Counted from the first letter of the stretch, positions 13,109-26,893 are shown. The stretch is DNA of 64,000 nucleotides from Tulasnella sp. 424 (GCA_019633425.1 WSUB01000001.1:496001-560000); one strand, 5' to 3'. A program made the numbers and translations. Notes: a model not told the origin generated them from the letters alone.

Positions 13109-14283
13109 AGCGATCTCTAGAGATTCGAATTTACTACGATGAAGAAGGGGAAAGGAAATGCGAGAGGAAGGCTCCGTCAGAGGTGGTAGACGTTGAGGGG
13201 GGAGTAACGAGGAGGACGGGAGATGACTATATGGACGACAATCAAATCTTTACAAGGATCTAATATTTGCCAAGGGAGCGGCAACGTGAACACGTTAGAG
13301 GCTAGAGTTAAGGGTTACGTCAGGTACGCTGCACCCCCTCCAGCTATTCCGAATATGGTACCCAGCCACGCAAAGCTTGCTGATCCCATCCGTTTTGGGA
13401 AACTCATGACAAATCGATTAATCCCTTTCTGTTCTAACTTCAAAGAATTTAATTTTTTTGGGTGGAGGGGGCGGAAGTATGTGCGACCGCCACATGCCAG
13501 TGGTTTCCGCGTCCTGCCGGATGCGCGGCAACGAGGCTCTTTCCCGCTACATGCAAACCCGGATTATCTTCTAGGTCCAGTGTCGATTCGTGTACCTCCC
13601 CTTTGCGCGGTACCAGACCAATGGGATGATTAGCAGGCCACGGAGGCGTATGGACAGTCCTTCGAACCTGACGAGTCTGCTCCACGCAAATCGAAGTTCG
13701 ACACGTTCTGCCCCTTCTCTTAAGCAATTTGATACTTCAGTTCCATCGATTTTATATCGCATTGTCACTCACAAACCCCGTGAAATTGGATTCGTGGACG
13801 GACCCACGGCATCTGGAGATCACCAATGCCAGTGAGCTACCTTGCATTCTGGCGTCGTGAAACGCGGTGGCTTTCGCGCGCCTCGGCATTGAAAATCCCT
13901 TGATCTCATTTCCGTTCATTCGGGCAATGTTCTCTGCCGCGATCCGCTGACGAGTTCCCGTCCCGACTCGAACAAGCGCGGCCATTTCGGCTCTCTGAGA
14001 TGACTCGCCTTTCCGACCCGTAGTCTGCATGGTTTCTGCCCCCGTGATTTGGGCGTAGCACTGCCGTTCGCTAGCGGGAAACGAAAGCCGGAAGCTTTAA
14101 AAGACCTTGTTCACGCTGTGGCTTGGTTCGTGTTCCCGTTAGCTTCGTTGTCCGAGCGTGGATTCTCACACACGATACATCCTTACAAGGGTACATACAG
14201 GCATTACGAGCTTTATTGATGTTGTATCAGTCGGGTATGACCAGCTACTAAACTCGGTCCGCCACCGGTCGTCGTTGTCCACC
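13109..14283. other. Upstream region of the GATA gene / downstream region of the ING gene
   Basis: About 1.2 kb lies between two minus-strand genes. It should contain the GATA promoter (right of 13108) and the ING 3' UTR (left of 14284). An A/T-rich run (aatttaatttttttggg) lies near 13450. Short open frames on both strands overlap each other and have no motif. I see no tRNA boxes, repeats or mobile-element ends. Confidence 0.4.
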
Positions 14284-15751
14284 TCACTTCTTTCTACCTT
14301 TGCGTCCACCGCGTTCGGTGCCTTGAGTAGCACTGGCCGAGGTTGCCCCATAGCTCGTGGCGGGCGGGGTATTATCAGAATGACCCATCAGAGTCCTACA
14401 TTCGGAGCAATACCACTTTTCTGGAAGAGGCGGCTTGATCCCAACGCACGGGAGATGGAACTTTTAGGGGAGAGGCGGAGCGTTCCGAGTAAGGTAAGAT
14501 GGCAAGTCGTCCGCACGCGTGGTTGTCCTACTCACCCATTGATAGTGGCAGTTGTCGTTATCACATGCAATCATCTAGAAGTAGATGAACACGAAGTTAG
14601 CCACGACTCATAACCACGGTTAGAGCGAAATGTAAATGGACCGGGGACTGATCCAAGATCCTCCGTTGTGTAGAGGGTCATCGGTCAAGAGCAAAGTTTG
14701 GCTCCGGATACATATACGCACCTCGCCATAAGACAACTTGCGGCAGAAGCAATAGAGCTGCTTGTCTTCGGGATCGGTTGGGTCGTCCCCATCATCATGG
14801 TCTTCTCCAGTGGCGTCGTCACTGTGAGTTTGCAGGGGGCGGGATGGAGCACCTCGGCGAGATGACTGAACAGGTGGAGAGGGACGAGCACCGATACCGC
14901 CGGCGATCGAGTTACTTTGCGCGAGACGAGATTGCCTAGGAGGTGGGACGACTTGTGAGAGGACAACTGGCGAGTTGCTGACGGTTCCTGATGAACCGGA
15001 AGCACCTCCGACTCGACGACCTACATAAATATACAGATTTAGTACCAAATATGTCATTAAAAGTTGAGATAGGGGTCCTACGTTTGAAAGCCGGGCCGCT
15101 GGAAGACGCCGTTGGGGGCGGAGAAGGTACCGACTCGGGAATGGTGATGGATCCAGCCGTGGTGAGAGCAATAGAGCCCGTTCTCGTACCATCCATCAGC
15201 CCTCCACGCGTATCAGCCACGTTGTTTCCTCTCAGAGAAATAGCAGAAACTCCAGAGTCGAAGGCTGGAGTGGAGGCTACATTGGTAAGCGGTGCCTCCC
15301 CAGCTGCAACCCGGACCCGGTTGATGTCGTATTCGAGTCTTCCACAATGTCGAGTTAAGATGGATACTAAGCGTTGAGCCAAGGCAACCCTGTCGTCGGC
15401 TAGGCTTTGAATCCTATCGATATCGGGCTGGATAGTGGCCTCAAAGTTCAGGTCCTTATGAGCCTGACCGCCAGGTACACGTGGATTGGCCCGCAGGATT
15501 TTATTGTTGACAATCCTTTGCAGCTCTGCGGAGGGGGTATCATAAGAAATCCCACTGTATTTGGGCTGGCAAAGCATACCTTGGCCTTGCTTCTCCTTCT
15601 GGTTAATCTCTTCGAGAAGAAACTTCACCTCGAGAGGTACATTATCCAATGCTATTAGACGAAGGGACGGTCATTCACCTAAAGGGAGGGCATAAATAAA
15701 TATATAATTACAAGCAATGAAGTCCTGTGCAATTTGTTGAGCTTCCTCCAT
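14284..15751 (-). CDS. ING-family PHD-finger protein (chromatin reader, Yng2/Pho23 type)
   Basis: Five exons on the minus strand: 15751..15712, 15651..15082, 15020..14722, 14574..14536 and 14460..14284, giving 374 residues with all phases consistent. The N-terminus (MEEAQQIAQDFIASLDNVPL) and LLEEINQKEK are the ING helical domain that dimerises and binds histone acetyltransferase or deacetylase complexes. The middle is Ser/Pro-rich with an acidic patch (GEDHDDGDDPTDPED). The C-terminal PHD reads LYCFCRKLSYGEMIACDNDN, CHYQWFHLPCV and EKWYCSECRTL, the full Cys4-His-Cys3 set with the aromatic Trp that reads H3K4me3. The tail is basic (GGRKGRKK). It probably recruits a NuA4- or Rpd3-type complex. 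The start is the first Met of the family motif; an in-frame Met further upstream is less likely. Confidence 0.95.
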
Positions 15752-16453
15752 AGCAGGCTGCCCGGGGGTGAAATGTTCTGGGGGATGTGGTGGCGGATAG
15801 GGAGACAAGGACGGAAAAGAAAGTGGTAGATAAGCAACAAACGGAAGCACTTTGAACATTCCGAATTCACGCGCCCGCCAGCTTCGAGCCATGACCTCCG
15901 GTTCGCTCAAAACTTTCCTCTTGATCAACGAGGTTCCGAGCAAAGAGCTATGATCGTCGTTCCATTGCTAATCAGGGAGTAAGGAACTATTGCATATGAT
16001 GCAGTGCTGTGCTCGTGCAGGGGAGGGCGAAATACCATGCGACCTGGGCATCCTCGACAGGAAACAAATTTAAGTTTAGAAACCAAACATAAGATCTTCT
16101 AGAAACTTAAATTACCTTAGATTACAGACGTCTGCGTATCACCGTAGTCACTAAATGATCGCTGGCAACAATTATGCCGCCCAAGTCGATCCGAACTCGA
16201 CGTGTGAATCCGAGACACCGGCTCACACCATCTTCCTTGCGACGTAGACCGAGACTCCAAAGTCCCGCTGCCACGGTGGGGCAGGTTTCCTCAGCTCAAG
16301 CAGCTTCAAAACTCTCAGCAAAGCTTTCAGTTGATCTGAACAACACCAGACACCGGCATCAGCAACTTTTAACCAAAGTTCACTTCCCTCGACTCCGTAC
16401 TTCCCCTTTCTGTGGCCAATCTGTGCTTCAAAGTTTCAGCCTGGCCCGCAGCC
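15752..16453. other. Divergent promoter region between the ING and TRP-like genes
   Basis: About 700 bases separate two divergently transcribed genes. An open plus frame from 16174 runs in a different frame across the TRP start and is not conserved-looking. I see no clear TATA box or repeat. Confidence 0.4.
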
Positions 16454-19400
16454 ATGGCTCTCAAGCACCCAGCGACTGGCAGCCCACTCTGGAAAACATT
16501 ACTTGTCCTTGCGTTGGTCGCTCCAATCGCAGCGCAACCTGCTTCAATTCCGTTCACCGACTGTTCCTCGTCCAGCACAGACCTCACCCACCGGATCAAC
16601 ATCTCAAGTGTGTACGCGCAAATTGCCGATTACGGGGAAGGTCCAGCCATCAAGTATGTAGCTATTGGTCAAACTAACCAACCAATACTGGGTGCCACAA
16701 GCAGTCTTCTGGGTGAGTTGTTTTGCCATCAAACTGCCGCTGAATTGGCCTGTTCCGACGCCGCATTCTCCTCCTGTCACCTTACACATTACAGCGACAC
16801 TCTTCAAGACGACCTCTGTCCTTAATTTCGACGTCGACGAGACCATAACGGCGTTTTGTGGGAGCATCCGAAGTCCAACATCATTGGTTCCGGTCCCTGA
16901 TGACACCAACTGCACCATTCCCGCTGGCCCCGTGGCCTTCACAGCATGGACTTCGTATCGGCACGACTTCAGCCTTACAACTGTTTCGACTCGACTTCGG
17001 GCGGTTGACGCGTCTTCGCCTTCGTTAGAGCTTGCCTGCCTGGACATCCAGGCCACTCCTGTGCACGCCCACGGGAAAGGCGGGTACTATGGTCGTGCAG
17101 AAATCCTATTCTGGGTATCTGTGGGTCTCGCTATTGCGTACTGGATCGTCGTTGGTCTCGGGAGGATCGCGGCTGCGTGGCATCGAGGCGGGTCAGGTCG
17201 CATCGAAGGATGGGGCAGAATCAAATGGGCAGGAACAGTCCTCTCAAGTGCCATAAGTGGGGAGAGGCTGTCCGCTTCTCCTGCGTTATTGCGGTTCTGT
17301 AAGTTCAGATTTGGCTACGGAATCCGCAGTTTTCGGGCTGACACCGCCCATCCATCAGCGACGCCTTCATTGAGAGACATCATCTTTCACACGCAGTGGT
17401 GCGCTGGACTAGCAATGGTCGCGGTGCAATGGCCGGGTTTCACTTGTGCGTACACGCGCTGCACGCTTCGGTTTCAATCGAACGTAACTTATGCGATGTA
17501 TTTGAAGATCCTATTTTGCGGAACGCCGCGTGGGCGACTCTTATTTACAGTATGTTTTGGTGCACGTGCCTCGTTGGGTATTCGAACTAACAAAGGCTAC
17601 TACTTCCAGACGTTACATTGATTCAAGGGTCCGATGGGTCTGGTGATCATTGGGATGCCACTCAAGTCAAGAACTACACTCCCTCCCCAGACTTCGCGGA
17701 CCAAATTGCCAGCACAGGTTCCCCACTCTTCCTGGACGAGACGGTGCCCAATACCCTCCTTTTGTTCCCCGAAGGAACAAAGTCTGGGATGAGCTCGTTT
17801 GCCTATTCCGTGGGCATACGACCTCAGGACTTGTTCGGAACCTGTCTTGCTATATACTTGAGCATTGTCGCGGCCACCATCATCATTAGCCTTTTCATCT
17901 GGTTTTTCGACTGGTTCATATCCTCCTTGGTCAGCGGGAGCAGCAACACAGTTCGCAAGCAGGCCGCACGCAGTCCAAGATATTCAGCACATTCAGACGG
18001 AGTCTTGTCAAAAGATCTCGCTCCTGATAGCCCAAGGGTAGAGGAGCTCGCGTTACCCCAACCACCGAATCCCAGGTTCACCGTACAATCACGGAAGGCA
18101 TGGTGGAATTATCGGCTCGGCCAGAATTCCTTCCATCGGGATATATTATACGGCAATCTCGTCCGCATTCTCCTTCTTTTCCATATACCGATCACGCTCT
18201 TCTCCTGCTACCAATTCAGCCTTGGCCGGCCAGATGCCACCATTCCATCCCTCGCCCTAGCCAGCGTGGCTTTCACCTTCCTTTCCCTCGGCCTCCCGGT
18301 GCTCCTCCTCTCCCGGGTGGCACTCACCTCCACCACCAAGCTTTACGAAGCTACACGAACCTTGCTTAGTCTTGGTCCGCTGTATTACTACTACTCTCCC
18401 GGACAACAGCACTTCGCGTACGTCGTGTTTGCACACAACTTGGTATTCGCTGTCGTGGTGGGAGCGGGTCAAAAGAGCGGGACTGCCCAAGCCATCATCC
18501 TGCTCATTTCAGAAGTACTTGCAGCCTTGGCGACCAGCATGTGGTTGCCGTGGGGTGAAGGTGCTCATATGGGCGGCCTATCATTCATGTTCTGCGTGCT
18601 GCGAATCATAACATGCGTTCTGCTTGTCATCCTCAGTCCCGTGGTACGTTGACGCTTCTATGCCGACTCACTCAGACATGGATATGTACTGACTTCGACC
18701 AGGTAAACGTCGGTTCTGCAGCGGGAGGATGGATAGCATATGCCATCCTCATTATCAATGCCCTCGTCTACATAATGTTCGCCCTCATGCTGTTCGTCAA
18801 AATCACAGAAGCACTTGTGAGGCTCATTGGACGAGTGCCATTCGACCGCAGTCGTCATTCCATGGACAGCGGACTCTTAGGCGCTATCGGATTACTCCCT
18901 TATTTCCGGAGGAGGCGACGAAATAAGTCAAGACGCCCTCGCAATAACCCATCCAGGGCGCAGCGGGACGAGGAATCCGAGCAGTCGCGGCCCCAATCTC
19001 GCTACAATTCGTCCGGCAGCAGCCATCCATTGATGGACCAGACGCCGCCCCGTGGGCAAGGACCCTATCAGCTCAAAGCAATTGGCACAACGACTTCAGT
19101 ACCTTCTTACCTTCGACCTGAACAAGCTAGCACTCCGTATCAAGAAGATGGCGACGATCCGGATGCCGGCTACATTCTAGGAGCGTTCCATGACGACTTC
19201 GTCCCACCATCGCAAACGCGTCGGCAGTCCAGTGCGTCCACACCAACGTCCTCTCAAGGGCCACAGGCACCCTCTACCGGATTCGCCAGGATTAAAGGCG
19301 GTAAAGCACACTTTGACAGTCCGTTTGCCATCCGGATGCAATCACCACCGAGTGCGAGCGAAAAGAGGCAGCAACGGCGTCCGCCGAACATCACAGTCGA

Positions 19401-20121
19401 CACTTCTGTACCGCCACCATCTTCGACGACACCGACCTCGCCTCTGCCTTTGAGTTACCAACAAGTGGCCACTACCTCCACGACTTCCCTTGGTAATGGC
19501 AGCCGTCCCTCAGGTCTTGCAGCGCATGGACGGAAGAAGTCCGAGACAGCCATCATCGAAGATGCGGCGTCCGTCTTTGGACCACCACCAGGATCAATGC
19601 CTCCTCCATCTGTTAGATCTTCGCAGTCCGCTCAACCACGTCAACCATCGCCATCCGCCCGTCGTACCGACAATCCTTTGCCCCCACCACCAATCATCCC
19701 TATTGTAGGAGACGATGAGTCGTCGGACTCTAGCGTCAAACCACGAAGAAAATTCTGGTTTGGGGGTACCAAACCAGCATCAGATCCGGCTGGCGAGGAC
19801 AGTGATGCAGGTCATGAGTCTGATCAAGAGAACAGTGGTGGGGGCATGCTTGGGAGCTGGCCTTTCCGTCGCGGTAGGAATAAAAGTGAAGGCGACGCTC
19901 CGGCAGCCTCCACTGCCACAGCGGAAGTGCCTCCGGTGCGGTCCTTCCAAGTTGTACGTCAGCCAAAGCCACAGCGGCCGGGTGGTGCTCCCTCGTCCTG
20001 GAGGCGGCCATCCACCGCGCCTGATCAGCTCTCAAGCCAAGACCAGCCCCAGCGCTCTGTTACGCCAACGAGCCCTGAGTCGCCCACCCGGGCCAAGAGA
20101 AAATCATCTCCCTACACATGA
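16454..20121 (+). CDS. TRP-like fungal membrane protein with N-terminal ML-like domain (Flc/Pkd2 group)
   Basis: The first exon starts at 16454 with a signal peptide (LLVLALVAPIAAQPASIPF). A lumenal ML-like domain with paired Cys follows, then about nine membrane helices, for example EILFWVSVGLAIAYWIVVGL, LVRILLLFHIPITLFSCY and GGWIAYAILIINALVYIMF. Splices give ATSSLLATLFKTT, RFSTPSLRDII, WPGFTYPILRNAAW and LIYNVTLIQG, all consistent with the family. The last exon runs from about 18703 to the TGA at 20121; it holds the last helix and a roughly 420-residue Ser/Pro-rich cytosolic tail. Fungal members act in calcium handling, FAD or haem transport across the ER, and cell-wall integrity. Which of these applies cannot be read here. 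The TRP/ML identification rests on helix order and the cysteine-rich ectodomain. Confidence 0.85.
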
Positions 20122-20465
20122 ACTTATATCCACGGCTTGGATTAATTTGCTTTCTTTGATAAAACTTATAGTTACAATCTGCTCGTTCCTTACTGCTTCT
20201 TTCTCATTGGACTTTTCGCGTTTCTGTATATTTAGGATCAGTAGACACTCATCCACTTCGTATTTACTTGTGCCACGCTGTTTGCCAATCTAATGCGTCA
20301 AATGGTTCGTAACGGGGTGCGAAAACATAATCGTACAAATGCAGCTATGTAAAGCGAAATCATGAACAGAAAACCCCCTACCGCTCCCAGCGAAAAAGAA
20401 GAAAAAACAATTAAGAAATATCAAAGAGGAGAAAATGAGAAAGCTTGAGAGATGTGCACTGAAAA
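20122..20465. other. Convergent 3' UTR region
   Basis: 344 A/T-rich bases lie between the converging ends of the TRP-like and Rim15 genes. An A-rich patch occurs at about 20380..20420 (aaaagaagaaaaaacaattaag). I see nothing else. Confidence 0.4.
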
Positions 20466-23400
20466 TTACTGGGGCGCCTTCGGTTTCTGGCCTTCGGCAG
20501 TCTTGAAGCCAAGTTGGCGCAATACATTCACCAGGTCTCCTTTTTGCACAGGCTTCGACATTGAGGCGGCGAACAGGTCTTTGCCGGCGGCACTTTCATG
20601 CGTGTAGGCGCTGACGGACACTATTGGCGTGCTTGTGTTCTTGTTATTGGTGCTCTTGATGTATTGCGCTGCCGTTTCCCCGTCCACTACAGAGTCATCG
20701 GGGTCAGATACCACATCAGTTGGTCATACTATAATCACTAACTTATTGGCATGTGATAATCCATGAAAATGCAATCGAATTCTGCAACCAAAGGAATTAG
20801 AGCGAGGCATAGATGATGGATAGCGAGAATACATACTGATTTCACCAAGCGCCACACTTATTGCTTCTGCTCCGTCGTGGACGAGGACGCAGCGGCAGCC
20901 CATTCTTGTGAGAAGAGTCTCCATGATCTTGATCGAGATAGGGTTGTCTTCCGCAATCAAACAAGTAACAGCTTGGTCGTGACGCTCGGTCTTTATCGGG
21001 CGAGGTTCCTCATCGACTTTTCTCATGTCGCCGGAAGCCACGGAAGTAGCCGGAGTGCCAGCGTTATTCCGGAAGTGTTCTGAAACCGAGCCGTCTTGTT
21101 CAACACTTGACATCGAGGAAGTGCGTAGCCGGCTAGGCAACGAGTTCCGCCTGGATTCGTCAAGGTGGTGATGTTTGAATCGCTCTACTGGACCATACTC
21201 AGAAGGGCGGCGATTGTGATTATTATGGCTTGCACTGCTTCCAGGAGTGGATGGCGGCATGCTACCCCGTGACGGTGATGACGCAATAGAAGACGTTGAG
21301 GTTGAAGGCGACGGTGGGCTTGTAATGTTCTGAGAAAGGTTGTTAGTTTCCCATCGGGTATCATTGAGCATCCCAACGTACCCGAGGATCACCGGTTGTG
21401 ATCAGACTCTGCGGCTTCCGGACGGACACGCTTCTCCTTCTGTTCGCGTGAGTTGGATCCGGGACGGTTTGCGACATCGAGGACGCGTGGTCCGTCTTCA
21501 ACCTCTTGATCACTTCGTCGTTTTCTTTCTTCAAGACAGGAAGGTTCTTGAAGTTGAAAGCACCAAAATCATCAACAGCTGGAGAGGCAGTTGAATTGCG
21601 CAGGCTAGCTGGATTTGTCTGCGGGCTATCAGATGGCCTTCCCGTGACTTCGATGGCATCTTCCTGGAAGAGTTGAGGTATAGCTCCACGTGGATCAAAG
21701 TAGTCGGTGGACTCTGCGTCTTCAACTTGAGGCACGAAGGCAGCTTCTGCAGTGGTGACTTGATCCCAATCAATATCCTTCAGCCATGGATGTTCTTTAA
21801 CCTCTTGGGCGCCGTTATAACCTAGACGCTGCTTAGGGTCACTGGTCAACAGGCGTTGCATGAAATCCATGGCTTCAGGCGAAAAGTCGACGATATCTTC
21901 ATGCCAGTCAATTTTTCGGTTGATGATGTTGGCAAAGACCTTGTCAGGTGTCTCATCATGGAATGGAGGCATTCCGTAGAGGAATTCGTAAGCAATCACA
22001 CCAATCGCCCACTGTTAATAGACCACCAGTCAGACGGGGAAAGAGCGTGATGTAGTGGACGCTTACCCAATCAACGGCACGGTCATCTTCAGACATGCCT
22101 AGGATGCTCTCGGGTGCAAGATAGTCCGGCGTCCCGACAAACTTCTGTTCTCCAGGAGGAGTCCCTGCACCAGAGTTGGAGTGTGAACGCAAATCTGCGG
22201 CGAGGTCGGCAGCGAAAGACTGCATCGGACTCTCGTACGGTTTTCCGAGACCTGGAGTCTTGGGCCAGCCTTGGCTTCCAAAGCTGTCAGAACCGCTTGA
22301 TTCGCTAACATTGTCGGTGGAAAGGTTGCCGATGCGCGGGTTGAAATAAGAGGGACTCAGATTGGCGATGGCAGTCTCCGCCAGTAATGGGGATTGGGCA
22401 AAGTAAGTCGAGTCCACGGACATATTGCGGGAGGTTGGACTATGACGCTTCTTCCCTTTCTCGTTACTTGACACTCGGTCCGAAGCGCCCATACCAAGTG
22501 CTCCGGTCCTTGTTTGCCGCCCTAACAAACCGATATGACTTAGTCCGAAATCGGTCAGCTTCAGGTGGCCCTTGGAGTCGATGAGAAGATTATCTGGTTT
22601 CAAGTCCCTGAATGCAAGAATGTGAGGCTGAGATGATCGTCATAAGAGCCACTCGACCTACCGATGAACAACCCCTGTCCCATGGAGGTACTCCAGTCCT
22701 AGTACGATCTCCGCTATGTAGGCCTGAGCCCACTCCTCTGGCAGGCACCCTATAGTCTTGACCAGCGCTGCACAATCGCCGCCGTTGAGGTACTCCATGA
22801 CTAGATACAGATTGTCTTTGCTTTGGAAAGTATAGTAGAGTTTGACGACAAAAGGACTTTCGGCCTGTCGCATCATAATTCTCCGCTCTGCTTTCACGTT
22901 GGTGATCTGATTTTTGGCAATCATGTCCGCTTTTTTCAAAACTTTGATCGCGTAGTAGTCACCTGTCGTCTTCTTTTTGGCAAGGAACACCGCCCCGAAT
23001 GCACCTTTGCTAATGGGTTTGATGATGTCGAAGTCCTTGATCGATGAAGGGGTCGCACGAGCGGCGGGGGCTAGGGTCGGTATTCTGGGAGAAAGAGGGC
23101 CTGGAGGGCCCGGGCTACCCGAGTTGTTGCTTGGGCTGATAATCGGGAAGACCTTGGAATGTTTGCGAGAATGCCCTGAAACGGATGCAGTGGCACCGTC
23201 GCGAGGTGAAACGAGTGGGGAAAGCGGCGGGGTAAGGCCTGTTTTCGAGTCAAGGAGAGGGAGGTTCTGACCAGAGGATTTGGCCCTGATGGTCTGAGAA
23301 CTGCTATCTACAGTAGATTCTGGCTTGTCTAAATGAAGAGGAGATGTCGAAAGTGGCCCAGGGAGGGGTTGGAAAGGAACGTTGAGCGGCACGGGATGGT

Positions 23401-26400
23401 GCAAAATAGATGAAGAGTCTCCTGTCGCAGACGCAACGATCGGCGCTGCCAATGCGAGCGGAGAGGATATGGACGATGGAGTGGACGAGCGGGTATGAGA
23501 CATTCCGATGCCTTGCCAAGTAGCCGGCACGACAGATGGGAGAGGCGGAGGAGTAATCCCTGACGAAGTGCTTGACGGAGCGCCGGGAGGATTCGAGAGT
23601 CCCAGGCCTTGAGTAGGTGCTGAAGTAGAGTTGGAGACAAGCACAACGCTCGAAACGCTGTTATTGGAGGGCGGACGGGCTGGGGAATGGTTTCCGATTG
23701 GAGTGGGCTGAGTGTCGGTTGTTGGAGGCTCTTCCTTGCCATCATAGGCGTATTCGCTACGTGTGCTCGACTGTGATCGTCTTTCATCTTCAGCATCGCC
23801 CTCCTCATGAGCCGCGCCTCCCTCCTCAAGCTCCTCGTCCTCCTCCTGGATTGGGCCACCTAGTGCGATGTGCGTCGCTGCTCGCTGCACCATCTCCTCC
23901 CATTCTTGCCGGATTTTCTCGGAATAGATGATGGTATTCTCCAACCGCCGAACATTATCAACCTTGGTACGTATCAGCATCTCGACGTCCTGGACCAGTC
24001 TCTTCACTGCTGCTTCCTCAGCCATGAGGGACGAGGGTCGTTTCCACGCAATGACTTCGTCAATCTTCCTCTCGGACGTTGGTGTTAGTAGCCGTTGCCG
24101 TTCCAGTGGGAGTTCGTGTTGATCCTCCTTCAGTGAGGGCATTGCGATTTCGAGAACCTTCAACAGAATGTCGTCCAGGGCCTCGAGGAGGGCCTTGTGC
24201 ATCGGAACACCGTGAAGTTTCTTCTTTTTCTTCGAACCAATTTGAGGCCTGAAAAGCTGAAGTGACGAGGCCAGTGTGCGAGAGCCTTGACCAGACGAGG
24301 ACGACGACCTCGATGTGAAGATAGCCATCCCACGATACTCGGGCCCCGGGGTCGACGACGACGGACTCGGAGGTGGAGAAGCACCGGGCGTGGGGGGAAG
24401 GGGAGAAAGACGATCCCGTTCTATATCAAGCGATGCAGAGAGGTCTTTGATGGTGGTGCGCAATTCCTGTATGGACTCGTTCGCTTCATTGATGATAGCC
24501 TCCAGCCTGTGGGTCTCGGCGCATGTCTCGTTGTGCTTCTCGAAGAACCACTCAGGTATCCCGATCTCGCAGATGCGACATAGGATGACTTGTGAAGATA
24601 TAGGGAGAGAGAAGGGGAATGGAGTAGTGGGATCGTTGGCGTCACGTCTGTGAAGGCCGGCAGCGAGTAACTGGGTATCATCGTCTCCGCCTTCCGTTCG
24701 GCGAGGTGCGTCTAGTGGCTCGGGTTCTGACACAGGCTTAATGACCCACATGGTGTGTGAGGCGTTTCCAGTGGTGCGATCCAACATGAGCATCCCCTTG
24801 CCTTCAAACTCGCGATACAACTGAATCTTGGCCGGGGTAGGTGGGGGAGGGACGTCCAATATTGGGAGGGAGTTGGATATACTTAGAGAAAGGGCGGGAG
24901 TCGTGGGCGCAGAAACGAACGAGGCCGGAGAAGAGGAGCTCGGACGTAAGATGGAGGATAGTGCCTTCCGCAAAGTTGGTCTTTTTGATTTTGTTGTTGG
25001 AGGAGGCTCTATAATCGGAGGTGGCGCAGCGCTGGTTGTACTCTCGGTGGAAGTGGACTCGGTATCATCGTTCGTGTCTTCAGCTGTAGTGGGGGATTCG
25101 ACTTTCATGCGGAACCTGGCTTCAACAGTATGAGACGCGTCCTCTCTGAGCAGGCTTACAGCCTCCTTGAACACGGTGGTGTCTTCCGGAGCAAGCAACT
25201 CGGTCATCGAGGTGCCTACGACCTCCTCGCAGTTTGTGCTGTAACGTAGCAGTTAATATCAAGTCCTCGACCCAGACTAAGTCCTCGAACTCACCCTACA
25301 ACCTCTTCCCACGCGGCATTGGCCCACATGATCTGTTCGGATTCCAGACCAATCTCCATCACAACGTTGCTGATCTGCGCCTCCTCTGCCTGAACGCGAA
25401 GTTTTTCGGTGGCTCGCACGCGCGACTTTTCGGGTGAAGCTGGCTCCTCAGGCTCAGGTTGCGCAATCATAGTAGTGGAACCATCGTCGTTTGCGGGTTC
25501 TGTAGCCAGCGACGATTCGGTAGCGAGGGAAGTCTGTGACATGTTCAGCCGTTCCACAGAAGCGTTGCGAGACGGGAATATTGAACCAGCGGGGGAACCG
25601 GTACCGAACCCCATTTGCAGCAGCCTTGGTCCGGGAGCAACGTCCGGCGTGGTTGAGAGTTCTTCGGGCCTAACCAAGCTGATTGATGATCGTCTTGAAG
25701 TATTACTACGCCCGCCACTTCCACCAATTCGGGATATCCGGCGGTCCAGTTTGGTCGAGGACACCAAGGGGCTGTCTTCGTTCAAGATCTCCGTTCCGGG
25801 GCCATTTTCGTCACCTTCGGGCTTGAGAACAAATGTCAACGGCTCCACTTCTTCGTCATTGTCGTCTTCGAAATTCCAGAACTGCTTCTCGGCTTCCCAC
25901 CATTCCACAACACGACTCAACCCAGCAACAGCCAAGAGTAACTGAACATACCAACCCCGACCTTGCCAATCGGGATGCTCGTCCCATGCGCTTCCGACCT
26001 TCTGAACTTTCTGCACAAACTCGGCACACGTCTTTGGTTGGGTGATGAGAGTAGATATTGGGGTGTCGACAATGTCTGTAGCTATTGCGATAATTTCGTG
26101 AAGTGTGGCCATGAATTCATCCGGAGGTCCGATTACTGCATCCAAATCGAACCGAGAGATGCGACGAGAGGCGAGATTTGAGCTGGAACGTGGGGAGGTG
26201 GATAGCTCGACACCTGGTAAAGGTGATCTCGAACGGGACTGGGAGCGAGAGGACTCCGAACGGGTGTGCATTATAGGGATGTGCATGTTCCGCGAGAGAC
26301 GTCGCGATAGACCGGATTGGGTGTATGAGGCCGTTGATGACGACAGAACATTGACCTTGTTCTTGCCCGGACTCAGTTCCGCCTGGGGACCTCTCGGGAG

Positions 26401-26893
26401 GGTAGGATGCCGCCTTAAAGAGTTCGGGCTGCTACTTGGTGAATGCGACACGGATACTATATGTACATGAGAGCGTCACAGTGAGTTGGTGTTCGTCTAA
26501 TCAGTACTGTGAGACAAAATTGCATTACTGACCGCGACGGCTGTGCATCTCCAAAGGCTGGTCTGTCTCCATATCGTCCAAGATAGCCTCTTCATTAAGA
26601 TCACCAGACGTTGGATGCGAGTGCCCACGGGCTGAGAAGGGGTCGGCCGCGTCCGCTGTGTGGTATGGCGGCGTATCCAGTGCTGCCTCGGATTCACGGA
26701 GACGGGTTTCGACGTGCTCTGTTATCGACTGTATGACCTTTCTGAGCTCCTTATCGCATGCATCCTTGGCGTTGGTGAGTCTCCTGCGGATGTGCCTCTT
26801 GATGAAGGGCATGGAGACGGTGTCCTTGGGCGAGGGTCGACCGCCATCATTGTCAGGTTGGGAGTGGTCGTCGGAGAGCTGCAGATGGAACAT
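20466..26893 (-). CDS. rim15: Rim15-type serine/threonine kinase with PAS-like region, AGC kinase domain and C-terminal receiver domain
   Basis: Multi-exon on minus. The N-terminus starts MFHLQLSDD at 26893 and is spliced ([12 protein letters not shown]) into a long Ser-rich region. Then come a conserved helical block ([19 protein letters not shown]), a PAS-like segment ([13 protein letters not shown] then [10 protein letters not shown]), and a zinc-finger-like [20 protein letters not shown]. The kinase has [29 protein letters not shown] and GTPDYLAPE. About 150 residues are inserted between DFG and GTPDYLAPE, as in Rim15/Cek1. The C-terminal receiver keeps AEDN, FMDYHMP (phosphoacceptor Asp), VSVSAYT and SKPVQKG. 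The introns at 20687..20742 and just upstream give [20 protein letters not shown]. In yeasts Rim15 sits below TOR/PKA and drives quiescence through endosulfines. It diverges from bS18m across 218 bp. Confidence 0.93.

Noticed and set aside
14158..14613. 151-codon plus-strand frame
   Set aside because: It lies opposite the last two ING exons, which encode the PHD finger with all zinc ligands.
16174..16677. Plus-strand frame upstream of and overlapping the TRP-like start
   Set aside because: Arg/Ser-rich in a different frame; the real gene begins at 16454 with a signal peptide.
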